Shown here: positions 1-5,977 of the stretch, in pieces | Numbering within the stretch: position 1 is the stretch's first letter | Layout: every line of letters starts with the position of its first letter | DNA from: Candidatus Bathyarchaeota archaeon | GTDB lineage: Archaea > Thermoproteota > Bathyarchaeia > 40CM-2-53-6 > FEN-987 | Length of the DNA stretch: 11,435 bases | Reading direction: 5' to 3' | Assembly (NCBI GenBank): GCA_022865625.1 | Contig: JALHTB010000214.1 | Location: 1 to 11,435 of the forward strand | The notes under the pieces: generated by a model | Database searches by the model: none | The model's input: the letters and a program-made list of their open reading frames with translations, nothing else | What the model was told of the DNA's origin: nothing | Made by a program: the position numbers and the translations under genes

Positions 1-168
1 ACCCCGCGAAAGGGTAATGTCGTCGTTCTCAAGAAGATTGACAACAAGTCCCTCCAAGCGGATCTGCGAGTTTTCCGAGAAGTAGAAAGAGCCTGGAGAG
101 AGATCGAACGCGGGCAAGCGCGAAGGGCGTCAAGAAAACGGTTTCTTGAAGAGCTTGAGACTTGGTAG
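1..168 (+). CDS. Antitoxin-like protein, 3' end only
   Basis: The frame is open from the first base and ends at TAG 166-168; the 5' end lies outside the window. About 55 residues remain. They begin with TPRKGNVVVLKKID, which recalls the end of an AbrB/MazE-type swapped-hairpin domain. A charged helical tail follows, with the pattern W-R-E-I-E-x-G and then F-L-E-E-L-x-x-W. From memory, that tail is common in archaeal antitoxins paired with RelE-family toxins. The last 7 bases overlap the start of the downstream toxin-like gene, as is usual for antitoxin-toxin operons where the antitoxin comes first. The family call rests on the tail and the partner, because the DNA-binding part is not visible. 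Confidence 0.55.
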   Translation, partial: TPRKGNVVVLKKIDNKSLQADLRVFREVERAWREIERGQARRASRKRFLEELETW

Positions 169-419
169 TCATCACACAAGTCATCTGGACCAAGAAATTC
201 GAACGCGAACTGAGGAAGCTTAGAGACAAGACTATCAAGGATCGCGTGAAGGATCAGATCGAAAAGGTGCTGGATAACCCCGAGACTGGGAAGCCGCTAC
301 GATTCGCCCTGAAGGGCGAACGTTCCGTCTACGTTACGCCATACAGGCTCATCTATGCGGTGCAAGGTGAAACACTGTATCTATTGAGATTCGAACATAG
401 GAAGACGGTCTACCGATAG
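162..419 (+). CDS. RelE/ParE-family toxin (mRNA interferase-like)
   Basis: An 85-residue basic protein of normal length for the RelE superfamily. The N-terminus has an aromatic/basic start (VIWTKKFERELRKLRDK, residues 7-23). Two helices rich in K and R follow, then a P-x-x-G-K-P-L segment near residue 40. The end has the typical beta-strand pattern: V-Y-V-T-P-Y-R-L-I-Y, then L-L-R-F-E-H-R-K-x-V-Y-R. The terminal R/H/Y residues match archaeal RelE toxins, where such residues serve ribosome-dependent mRNA cleavage; catalysis here is inferred. TTG at 162 is chosen because it overlaps the upstream antitoxin-like stop by 7 bases. No ATG precedes the conserved part. ParE-type gyrase poisoning cannot be excluded. 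Confidence 0.8.
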   Translation: MVVITQVIWTKKFERELRKLRDKTIKDRVKDQIEKVLDNPETGKPLRFALKGERSVYVTPYRLIYAVQGETLYLLRFEHRKTVYR

Positions 420-901
420 CTCAGGCAATCCCGTTTCCCGTGCGAGTTGTGTGAGCCGGCCGCGTCACTCGAAAGATGGCCAGAAAGACCAAGTTGCCAG
501 ATTCAAACGCTCAAGCGAATTGAAAGAATAACAAGAAGGGACGTGCCGGGAAAATGGACGTTCGGCCGGCAAGGGGCCACGAAACAGCGCATAGCAGAGA
601 GTTGTGAATGTGGGCCGGGATAGGTTTAGACTCGCGTTTAGAACTCTCAACCATGCAGACTTTGAGCAGACTTGCAACTGAAGACGAGCAGGAATTGAGC
701 TGTAGTTAAGCTCAAAACGAGCCGAACGCACCCGAGAGGACTGCGAACACATGCACTCTTCCTGCTGAAACGATTAAAGCTTTAGCCTGAATTTCCCTCG
801 TTAGCAAGACCTTGGAGCGGATGTGCTGGCGAAGGGAGAGATGCGGTAGGAGACTTGTCACAATTGACCCTAGAATAGTGTCCGGATTCATCGTGGTCGA
901 T
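420..901. other. Gene-poor stretch, no supported feature
   Basis: About 480 bases between the toxin gene and the end of the minus-strand gene at 902. Open frames on the minus strand (465-752 and 712-924) have no recognisable motifs and are rich in Ser, Leu, Arg and Cys without a plausible domain. No tRNA-like cloverleaf, repeat array or clear terminator was seen by eye. It may be decayed sequence, since both flanks (toxin-antitoxin genes and a transposase-tail-like protein) are typical of accessory DNA. Confidence 0.4.
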
Positions 902-1651
902 TCATCTGTGTGACATCTCCACATCTCTCAGTTCCTCTAACGGGATCAGGTCTCCTTTCATAAGCTCGGTCAGGAGCCTCTGAAGCGCGTTTTTTCTTGT
1001 CGACGTGAGGGTACCAACGAACATCCTGCTATCTGGAAGGAAGCTTATCGTGCCGAGCCTTACTCCAATCGTTCCGCTCCGTTCGTAGACAGCGAAACTG
1101 CCATCACGAGGATCCTCTTCCACATCGTAGCCTCTCGCTTCGGCATGGGACTTTCGGGAGTACTCTCGTAGTTTTCTTTGGGCCTTCTTCACATTTCTGA
1201 CGGCGAAGACCGAAGCGAGCGGAACTCTGATCGTTGGAAGTTCCAGGGGTTCTTCTGATGAGGACCCATGTTTCGGCGTGGTTCTTGGTCGCCTCAGGCT
1301 CCCCCACGGTGACTTTTCAGCAGGCCCATACTTCTCCAACCCCTCCATGATCTTGGTTATAGCCACCGTTCTGGGAGTGGACGGCCCTCTCTCCAACTCG
1401 GAGAGAATCTCCCCCACGATCTCGCTGTATCTGTCCATGGGATGAATTTCAACTGCAAGCTTGTCCAACTTCTCCTTACATGTCGTGAGAAGGGGTTGCA
1501 TCCAAGACCGGGCCTTAACCCCTGCAGCTTCAGCTGGCGTTCGTCCATCAGGAAACGCAGGAATCAAGAAGTTCCAGTATACTCTGATCGCCTCTATGAC
1601 GCGCTGCATCCGCTTTGAAGTCAATTTATCGGAGTCAACAATGTTTGTCAA
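902..1651 (-). CDS. Uncharacterised protein with transposase-tail-like N-terminus
   Basis: A 249-residue soluble, charged protein. The TTG start at 1651 is well supported by the ribosome binding site AAGGAG six bases upstream (minus strand, about 1658-1663). Residues 15-45 (M-Q-R-V-I-E-A-I-R-V-Y-W-N-F, then D-G-R-T-P-A-E-A-A-G-V) strongly resemble the C-terminal end of DDE transposases, where the consensus is roughly YYNFIRPH...GKTPAEAAGI. No DDE catalytic core is present. After a low-complexity stretch near residues 115-135 (Pro, Arg, Thr, Ser), the C-terminal half (about 140-249) looks like an independent alpha/beta domain with F-A-V-Y-E-R-S-G-T-I-G-V-R-L-G; I do not recognise it. The gene is monocistronic as seen. 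A good ribosome binding site and a long intact frame argue for a living gene, not a transposase fragment. Function unknown. Confidence 0.7.
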   Translation of the reverse strand: MTNIVDSDKLTSKRMQRVIEAIRVYWNFLIPAFPDGRTPAEAAGVKARSWMQPLLTTCKEKLDKLAVEIHPMDRYSEIVGEILSELERGPSTPRTVAITKIMEGLEKYGPAEKSPWGSLRRPRTTPKHGSSSEEPLELPTIRVPLASVFAVRNVKKAQRKLREYSRKSHAEARGYDVEEDPRDGSFAVYERSGTIGVRLGTISFLPDSRMFVGTLTSTRKNALQRLLTELMKGDLIPLEELRDVEMSHR

Positions 1652-1862
1652 CTAGATCTCCTTCTGCGGTCTGATACGTTCCGAGTGTGCTTGGAGGCCC
1701 CGGGGTAACTCATAATGCTAGCGGGCTCGGAGCAGATGGGAATGATGAACGCACTAGGATGGATACGAGAACTGCTTCGAGACGACGTTCCCGCTTTTGA
1801 CATGAAGCTGTGGCCCTTCTAAAGCGCGAGCCGAAGGCAAGGGTCTAATGACTTTTCGGTGA
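1652..1862. other. Intergenic stretch with a 35-codon open frame
   Basis: The region holds the ribosome binding site of the minus-strand gene ending at 902 and otherwise little. A short plus-strand frame runs from ATG 1715 to TAA 1820-1822 (MLAGSEQMGMMNALGWIREL at its N-terminus). It has reasonable amino-acid composition but no recognisable family and no strong ribosome binding site. It could be a small gene or the remnant of a larger one. I do not call it a gene. Confidence 0.3.
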
Positions 1863-2060
1863 GCCCGCCCGTATCGAGGCCTGCCCCTAGCTTTCGTATT
1901 GATAGACACTGAGATCGGGTCAGAAGACGAACTCGTGAGTGAACTCAGTAAGCTCGACAATCTCAAAGAGGGTTCCGATGCTAGTGACTCGGCATCGGGA
2001 AGCCTAGTGCTCAAACTCGTTGATCACTACGTGGGAAGTTATCAATTGAGCTTCAGATAA
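1863..2060 (+). pseudogene. Broken Lrp/AsnC ligand-domain (RAM)-like remnant
   Basis: The open frame follows a TGA at 1860-1862 and ends at TAA 2058-2060. Its middle reads L-A-F-V-L-I-D-T-E-I-G-S-E-D-E-L-V-S-E-L-S-K-L, then N-L-K-E. This matches the start of stand-alone archaeal RAM domains (A-F-V-L-I-x-T-E-x-G-x-E-x-E-V-x-x-E-L-K). After Lys-Glu (to 1970) the frame turns into a Ser/Asp-rich stretch. The +1 frame there gives V-P-M-L-V-T-R-H-R, and the original frame then resumes with S-L-V-L-K-L-V-D. Together these resemble the expected VxxVTGxxDxxVKV strand. Two compensating indels near 1971 and 2000 would explain this. No good start codon or ribosome binding site is seen. The family resemblance is from memory, and an intact small ORF of other function remains possible. 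Confidence 0.4.
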
Positions 2061-2061
2061 T

Positions 2062-2090
2062 GTATTACACCTCCGGCGCGATTGTAATAC
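2062..2090. repeat. Perfect inverted repeat, possible terminator or operator
   Basis: GTATTACA at 2062-2069 and its exact reverse complement TGTAATAC at 2083-2090 are separated by 13 bases. On the plus strand the right arm is followed by a short T run (2091-2094). The element lies between two convergent units, the broken RAM frame (+) and the cobalamin operon ending at 2147 (-). That position suits a transcription terminator. The A/T-rich arms with a G/C-rich loop would also suit a protein-binding site. Which of these applies is not decided by the sequence. Confidence 0.45.
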
Positions 2091-2146
2091 TTTTCCGAAC
2101 GAACTCCCTCCCAACACACACTGGACTCTCACGCGTGGTTACTGTA

Positions 2147-2917
2147 TCAGCCCAGTGCCCCGATAAGGCTCACAGGTTTTTCGACTGATGCAGAGAGCGC
2201 TCTCAGGTGTGAATGAGGACAAGCGCATAAGACAACGGTGGCGGGGCCCGCAGATTTCCTGATATCGATATCGAGATGGGGTCTGAGAGTGAATTGCAGA
2301 TTGGAATCCTCAGCGATTGTCTGTACTTCGTGTAATATGCCTTGAGATCCGACTGGAATAACTTCGTTTACAAAGTGACGGTTCAGAAGACCGCGTACAT
2401 CTCTTGTGTCGGCGATCCTCCTCTTCTTCTCAGCCGCTACCACTTCGTCTCCAACATGCGGAAGCCCTATCGCGACTATTGCGTCTCCTGGCCTGCATCG
2501 TCCAACCTTTATCGATTTGGAAGTGACCGTTCCCACGACAGTCACCCCAAGTCCGGTTTGCCTAACAGAGATGTTCTTCTCCGTGCTACACGTCATGACG
2601 ATTCGGGAATCGAGCTGTGCTTGCTCCATCTCGTGACGGATTCCTTTGATGATCTGCGTGCCAGTCGGTCTAGGCTCAACGGCAAGCGTATTCGCCAGAC
2701 ACACGGGCTCTGCGCCTACCGAGAGTGCCTCCATGAGGGCGACTCTGGCCGTGAATCTACCCACAGTATAGCCGTCTACTCTGACTCTGTCTAGAGGTTT
2801 GGGTCCTATTCCTCCACAAGAATCACAGCTCACGACGATGATTTCTCCGCCGAGTCTAAAGAGGCGAATGTCCCTAGCTGTCTCAATGAGGCTAGGTCTG
2901 TGAGAGGCTCCTCTCAA
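2147..2917 (-). CDS. PurM/AIR-synthase-like kinase; candidate alpha-ribazole kinase
   Basis: A 256-residue protein of the PurM superfamily (ATP-using enzymes such as PurM, ThiL, HypE and SelD). The TTG start at 2917 is chosen because TTGA overlaps the TGA stop of the upstream cobY fusion, an arrangement typical of translational coupling, with purine-rich GGGGAAGG/GAGG upstream. The longer open frame to 3022 lies inside cobY coding sequence. Visible features are C-D-S-C-G-G-I-G-P-K (31-40), the helix T-A-R-V-A-L-M-E-A-L-S-V-G-A-E-P (56-71), E-K-N at 113-115, T-G-L-G-V-T-V-V-G (121-129), and a later R-P-G-D-A-I-V-A-I-G-L-P segment. These fit the ATP-binding N-domain and the start of the C-domain. 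It is the last gene of the cobalamin operon. From established knowledge as I recall it, the Listeria/Geobacillus alpha-ribazole kinase CblS belongs to this superfamily. The specific activity here is inferred from context, not proven. Confidence 0.75.
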   Translation of the reverse strand: MRGASHRPSLIETARDIRLFRLGGEIIVVSCDSCGGIGPKPLDRVRVDGYTVGRFTARVALMEALSVGAEPVCLANTLAVEPRPTGTQIIKGIRHEMEQAQLDSRIVMTCSTEKNISVRQTGLGVTVVGTVTSKSIKVGRCRPGDAIVAIGLPHVGDEVVAAEKKRRIADTRDVRGLLNRHFVNEVIPVGSQGILHEVQTIAEDSNLQFTLRPHLDIDIRKSAGPATVVLCACPHSHLRALSASVEKPVSLIGALG

Positions 2918-4035
2918 AACCTCAGCCTTCCCCTCACACCTACATAGGCCAATGCGGCGACCAACCCGTTCAGACTGGCCGCGAGGAAAAGGAAGGGAAG
3001 TAGCCCTAAGGCAGCTCCCCAACCGAAAGCGGGAACCAACACAACCACCAAGCCGGAATTGATCGCTATCCCAACAAGAACGGCCGCCAAATACCCCCGC
3101 TTGTCACTAATGCGATTAACCACGCCCATCATTCCGCCGGCCACAGCCATGCCCAAAGCGATGGGTAGATGGAGTATCCCCAGCGGAAAACCGTTGATGA
3201 TCGACGTTACAATGTGCCCGATTCCACTAACCAAAGCGCCATCCATGGCTCCAAAGTAGAGCGCAGCGAAGAAGCCCGGCGAAGAATCGAAGGCGACCGT
3301 CTGGACCGGACTTGGAGGATGAATGAAAGAACCGACGACCGATAATGCCGAGAACACCGAGATACGAGCAAGCCGATACGTCTTCGGTACTCTCCTAGGC
3401 ACTGACATTTCACTTGTGTCTGCTCCTCTAACCTTCGTGAAGCGCCCCCTCGCAACCTCCAGTTCCCTAGGAGTGTTCACGTTAATGGCGAACTCCTCTG
3501 AGCCTGCAACAAACACGACCTGGTCCAGTTCGGGCTCGTCTATTCTCCTCCCATCGATGATGTTCAGCCCGATCGGTACCAGCCTTCTCCCATCGATCTC
3601 AAAGACATATTCTGGTTTCGTGCCGAGTCCCTTGTAGATATCTAGCGGAACCATGACCGCCAAAGACGGCTTGCCGGAGGACCTGTACTTCTCAACCGCC
3701 CGATCCACAATCTCAGTTGTGACAAACGGTATGTCTGCAGCGACTGTCAGGACATCACAGATGCCAAGTTTCTTAATCGCATATCGCATATCAGATATGT
3801 AGTCCTCTCCAGGCGTCAACAGGACCTCGACGCGCAGCTCCGTCGCCCTGCGAGCCGTCCGGGGTGTGTTTCCACTGACAGCTACAATGATTCGATCCAC
3901 CATTTTCGATTGGTTCAAGGCCCTTACAACGTGCTCTATCATCGGTCTACCACCGACTTCGAGCAACGGTTTTTCAGTCGTAGATTTCATTCGGGTGGCT
4001 TTCCCGCCAGCCATGATGAGCGCGGTCACGGGCAT
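2914..4035 (-). CDS. cobY: CobY guanylyltransferase fused to ECF S-component-like membrane domain
   Basis: A 373-residue two-domain protein. Residues 1 to about 200 are GTP:adenosylcobinamide-phosphate guanylyltransferase. Key motifs are A-L-I-M-A-G-G-K-A-T-R-M (5-16), E-K-P-L-L-E-V-G-G-R-P-M-I (21-33), N-T-P-R-T (56-60), A-A-D-I-P-F (99-104), S-L-A-V-M-V-P (124-130), L-V-P-I-G-L-N (152-158) and N-V-N-T (185-188). All correspond in order to the archaeal CobY of Methanocaldococcus, which ends near residue 196. A linker (about 200-217) leads to a hydrophobic domain (218-373) with roughly five membrane helices and P-S-P-V...F-D-S-S-P-G-F (242-255), G-H-I-V-T-S-I-I-N-G-F-P-L-G (273-286). That pattern resembles ECF transporter substrate-binding subunits. 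CobY makes AdoCbi-GDP in the cytoplasm, and the membrane domain would tether it and may import a precursor. ATG at 4035 overlaps the cobS end by 10 bases. The fusion is unusual and appears intact. Confidence 0.9.
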   Translation of the reverse strand: MPVTALIMAGGKATRMKSTTEKPLLEVGGRPMIEHVVRALNQSKMVDRIIVAVSGNTPRTARRATELRVEVLLTPGEDYISDMRYAIKKLGICDVLTVAADIPFVTTEIVDRAVEKYRSSGKPSLAVMVPLDIYKGLGTKPEYVFEIDGRRLVPIGLNIIDGRRIDEPELDQVVFVAGSEEFAINVNTPRELEVARGRFTKVRGADTSEMSVPRRVPKTYRLARISVFSALSVVGSFIHPPSPVQTVAFDSSPGFFAALYFGAMDGALVSGIGHIVTSIINGFPLGILHLPIALGMAVAGGMMGVVNRISDKRGYLAAVLVGIAINSGLVVVLVPAFGWGAALGLLPFLFLAASLNGLVAALAYVGVRGRLRF

Positions 4036-4784
4036 TTTGGAATCACCAAGATGACAAGTAGCGAAACAAGTCGAACTAGCTCATTTGTTGCACCCATTAC
4101 GTCGCCTGTCATTCCACCGAACTCCTTCTTTGAGATCGCCAGCATCGCTGCAGCCACTAGTAGTCCAGTAAGCATGACGACTATCCCAGTGATTCGCAGG
4201 GCCATCAGCGAAATCACGAGAGTCAGGAAAAATGCGATACCTAGGCGCATTGACCGCCATTTCCCATGCATGGCTTGAAGAAACGGTGTGTTGAATCCCT
4301 CATGGGCAGAATTGCCCGCCCAAGCTTGGAGCACCATGGCGAATTTGGATGATGCTTCCGATACGACCAGGCTCTGGATTATCATACTACGATCCAGAGC
4401 AGCCATACTGAAGGCGGTTGCAGACAAGACCACGAGTCCGAGACACAGGCCACCTGCTCCGGTCTGGTTGTCACGCATCACTCGAATCTTTTCTTCGGGT
4501 GATCCAAGGATCATCATTGCGTCTCCAAAGTCGAGTAACCCGTCAGCGTGATGAACGCCAGTGAGTAACAGAATGAGTCCCAATCCTAACATTCCGGCTA
4601 TCAGAGAAGGCAGAATGGCCTGAAGACCCCACACCAGCACTCCTGTTACAAGGCCAATCAATGCTCCAATGATCGGAAAAGAGGGCATGTAGTTGGCAGC
4701 TTGGACGATCCCGTTCCCATCCATTCCAACTGGAATGGTCGTCAGGAATGCTAGAGCGTTCTTCAAGCCGCTGAGTATGCTCAA
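4026..4784 (-). CDS. cobS: Cobalamin synthase (AdoCbi-GDP ribazoletransferase)
   Basis: A 252-residue integral membrane protein of normal CobS length. It joins AdoCbi-GDP with alpha-ribazole or its 5'-phosphate, releasing GMP, to give cobalamin or cobalamin-phosphate in the membrane. Motifs are F-L-T-T-I-P-V-G (13-20), F-P-I-I-G-A-L-I-G (36-44), the metal/pyrophosphate-binding region T-G-V-H-H-A-D-G-L-L-D-F-G-D-A (75-89), and M-R-D-N-Q-T-G-A-G-G (103-112). These are followed by several hydrophobic helices up to the C-terminus. The start is TTG at 4784, five bases after the cobZ stop; a GGGATGAC stretch just upstream may act as a weak ribosome binding site. It overlaps cobY by 10 bases, so the genes are tightly coupled. 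Nothing in the conserved core looks missing. Confidence 0.93.
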   Translation of the reverse strand: MSILSGLKNALAFLTTIPVGMDGNGIVQAANYMPSFPIIGALIGLVTGVLVWGLQAILPSLIAGMLGLGLILLLTGVHHADGLLDFGDAMMILGSPEEKIRVMRDNQTGAGGLCLGLVVLSATAFSMAALDRSMIIQSLVVSEASSKFAMVLQAWAGNSAHEGFNTPFLQAMHGKWRSMRLGIAFFLTLVISLMALRITGIVVMLTGLLVAAAMLAISKKEFGGMTGDVMGATNELVRLVSLLVILVIPKCP

Positions 4785-4789
4785 TCAAG

Positions 4790-5305
4790 TCATCCCGTGC
4801 TCTGCCTCAGAGCTTGGGAGTACATGTTTGATGAGCAACCAGCAATCAAGCCGCCGATGGCATCGTTTGTAATTGGTCCCAACTTGCTTAGGATTCCAGG
4901 CTTATTCTGATCGAATCTGATAAACTCAAAGATGCCCCTAGCACCCGCGATGTAGTTTGCTATCGCCATTCCGAGAAGCTCATCTGCCACCAACCCCGGA
5001 CGACCTAGAAACCTTTCTCGCGTAAGACCTGGAACAAGCCCTACTTTAGCGTCTTCCTCAGCCCGATAGCAGGCAACGATCATGCAGGAGACATTCACAT
5101 CGGAGAGCGCGTCGTTGAACTCTTCGATAATTACCTCGGCTGCCTTCTGCTTGTCCTCTACACCCGGATGAGGAACAAAGAGTTCCAGCGCCGCTTCGAC
5201 CAAATCCTTCAGCGTCACACCTCTGTCCTCAAGGTACTTGAGCAGCGGAGGCTTGGAGCCTTCAGCGCTCCTTAGCGTCGACCTTTCCTGGGGCAGTTTG
5301 GTCAC
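4790..5305 (-). CDS. cobZ: Alpha-ribazole phosphatase CobZ (PgpA-like)
   Basis: A 171-residue protein of the PgpA/CobZ family. CobZ is the archaeal replacement for CobC and removes the 5'-phosphate from alpha-ribazole-phosphate or adenosylcobalamin-phosphate. After about 20 non-conserved residues come L-L-K-Y-L-E-D-R-G-V-T-L-K-D-L-V-E-A-A-L-E-L (21-42), the acidic metal-binding A-D-E-L-L-G-M-A-I-A-N-Y-I-A-G (107-121), and the signature G-I-F-E-F-I-R-F-D-Q-N-K-P-G-I (124-138) with a late T-N-D-A-I-G-G-L-I-A-G (146-156). The F-I-R-F-D-x-x-K-P-G part is characteristic of CobZ/PgpA proteins. The GTG start at 5305 has no clear ribosome binding site but lies about 32 bases past a TATA-like box, so a very short leader is likely. 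It is the first gene of the minus-strand operon cobZ-cobS-cobY-purM-like. Bacterial PgpA is a lipid phosphatase; the cobS/cobY neighbours decide for CobZ. Confidence 0.88.
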   Translation of the reverse strand: MTKLPQERSTLRSAEGSKPPLLKYLEDRGVTLKDLVEAALELFVPHPGVEDKQKAAEVIIEEFNDALSDVNVSCMIVACYRAEEDAKVGLVPGLTRERFLGRPGLVADELLGMAIANYIAGARGIFEFIRFDQNKPGILSKLGPITNDAIGGLIAGCSSNMYSQALRQSTG

Positions 5306-5321
5306 CGTCAGGGTTATCTGG

Positions 5322-5338
5322 TTGGATTATCCATCCAA
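5322..5338. promoter_or_regulatory. Inverted repeat in divergent promoter, candidate operator
   Basis: TTGGAT (5322-5327) and its reverse complement ATCCAA (5333-5338) are separated by TATCC. The repeat sits in the 61-base gap between the divergent cobZ and ECF-S genes, directly beside the shared TATA-like element at 5337-5343. A regulator bound here could control both operons. Regulation is inferred from position only; the regulator is not identified, though the DUF4443-like wHTH protein at 7676 is a local candidate. Confidence 0.45.
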
Positions 5339-5343
5339 TATAA
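5337..5343. promoter_or_regulatory. Shared TATA-like box for two divergent operons
   Basis: The A/T-only heptamer AATATAA (plus) or TTATATT (minus) is the best TATA-like element in the 61-base divergent gap. Its centre is 27 bases from the GTG at 5367, the archaeal distance for a leaderless plus-strand transcript. It is about 35 bases from the cobZ GTG at 5305, which would leave a leader of about eight bases. One box serving both directions is possible because the archaeal TATA box is nearly symmetric. No clear purine-rich BRE was verified. Confidence 0.45.
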
Positions 5344-5366
5344 CTCTGGCGGAGGCGCTGTGTCCG

Positions 5367-5945
5367 GTGTTTCGTTCAAGAGAGGCCTGCATCGTGTCAG
5401 CATTGGTCGCTGTTGGTGCCGTATGCAGGATCGGCCTCGGACAAGTAGCTTTGGGGGCTCCCATCCCTCTTTATGGCATGCTGGTTAAAGTTGGCTTGAC
5501 GGAGACCTTGGCTTTCGCCAGTGGCTTCGTCTTCGGGCCCGCACTAGGTTTCCTGACGGGCGCCTTGATCATAGTCATCTCAGATCTGTTCATGATGCCT
5601 GGGCCTTGGACAATCTTCATCGCAGCGATTATAGGCATCTTAGGCGTGGGCGGAGGAGCGATTCGCCGTCTCAGTGGAAATCCAAGCGTCGTAGCGCTGG
5701 GCGTCTCCGCGGCGGTTCTCACCGTTCTGAGCGAGTTTCTTCAGAATGCTTGGTTTGCGTTGTTCTTCAACATTCCAATAGTGGCCGCTTTGACCATGGG
5801 CATTCCGAGTCTGGTGACAGCTGTTGCGAATAACGTCATTTTGCTCACTACGGTGGGGATGAAGACGATCGACCTCATTCAGAAGCTTACGACGAGATCT
5901 TCAGGTCTCAGAGACCAGCGTGTGGGCAGCACCCAACAACGGTAG
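5367..5945 (+). CDS. ECF transporter S-component-like membrane protein
   Basis: A 192-residue hydrophobic protein with five to six membrane segments. The central block (54-81) reads F-V-F-G-P-A-L-G-F-L-T-G-A-L and then S-D-L-F-M-M-P-G-P-W. It has the small-residue, Gly-Pro pattern of ECF substrate-binding subunits, which capture vitamins or metals for an energy-coupling EcfA/EcfT module. That module is absent from the window. The frame is open to 5238, but that part overlaps cobZ and its promoter. GTG at 5367 is chosen because it starts just before the first hydrophobic segment, has GGCGGAGG about ten bases upstream, and lies at the right distance from a TATA-like box. It heads the plus-strand operon and is divergent from cobZ, so a corrinoid-related substrate is possible but not shown. 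It is distinct in sequence from the membrane domain fused to CobY. Confidence 0.72.
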   Translation: MFRSREACIVSALVAVGAVCRIGLGQVALGAPIPLYGMLVKVGLTETLAFASGFVFGPALGFLTGALIIVISDLFMMPGPWTIFIAAIIGILGVGGGAIRRLSGNPSVVALGVSAAVLTVLSEFLQNAWFALFFNIPIVAALTMGIPSLVTAVANNVILLTTVGMKTIDLIQKLTTRSSGLRDQRVGSTQQR

Positions 5946-5977
5946 CCAAGGCTTCCTAGTATCGGGGTAAGAGGACT

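Noticed and set aside
465..924. Two minus-strand open frames (465-752 and 712-924) as genes
   Set aside because: They overlap each other, show no domain or motif, have a Ser/Leu/Arg/Cys-rich composition typical of chance frames, and lack a convincing ribosome binding site.
1754..2014. Minus-strand 86-codon Ser-rich frame as a gene
   Set aside because: The Ser/Leu/Pro-rich translation looks like the antisense of the plus-strand RAM-like remnant and has no recognisable features.
2062..2090. NikR-type nickel operator
   Set aside because: The arms are GTATTA/TAATAC, not GTATGA/TCATAC, and the spacing differs; no nickel gene is nearby.
2342..2794. Plus-strand 150-codon frame as a gene
   Set aside because: It is entirely antisense to the PurM-like protein, whose motifs and operon position are clear.
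2918..3022. N-terminal extension of the PurM-like protein to 3022
   Set aside because: It would overlap more than 100 bases of the cobY fusion's coding sequence with an Arg/Cys-rich non-homologous leader; the TTGA overlap at 2914-2917 is a better start.
5238..5366. Upstream start of the ECF-S gene at ATG 5238
   Set aside because: It would place the coding start inside cobZ on the other strand and cover the only promoter region; GTG 5367 has a purine-rich site and a TATA-like box at suitable distance.
5306..5366. Cobalamin riboswitch ahead of cobZ or the ECF-S gene
   Set aside because: The gap is only 61 bases, too short for a B12 riboswitch, and no B12-box-like sequence was seen.
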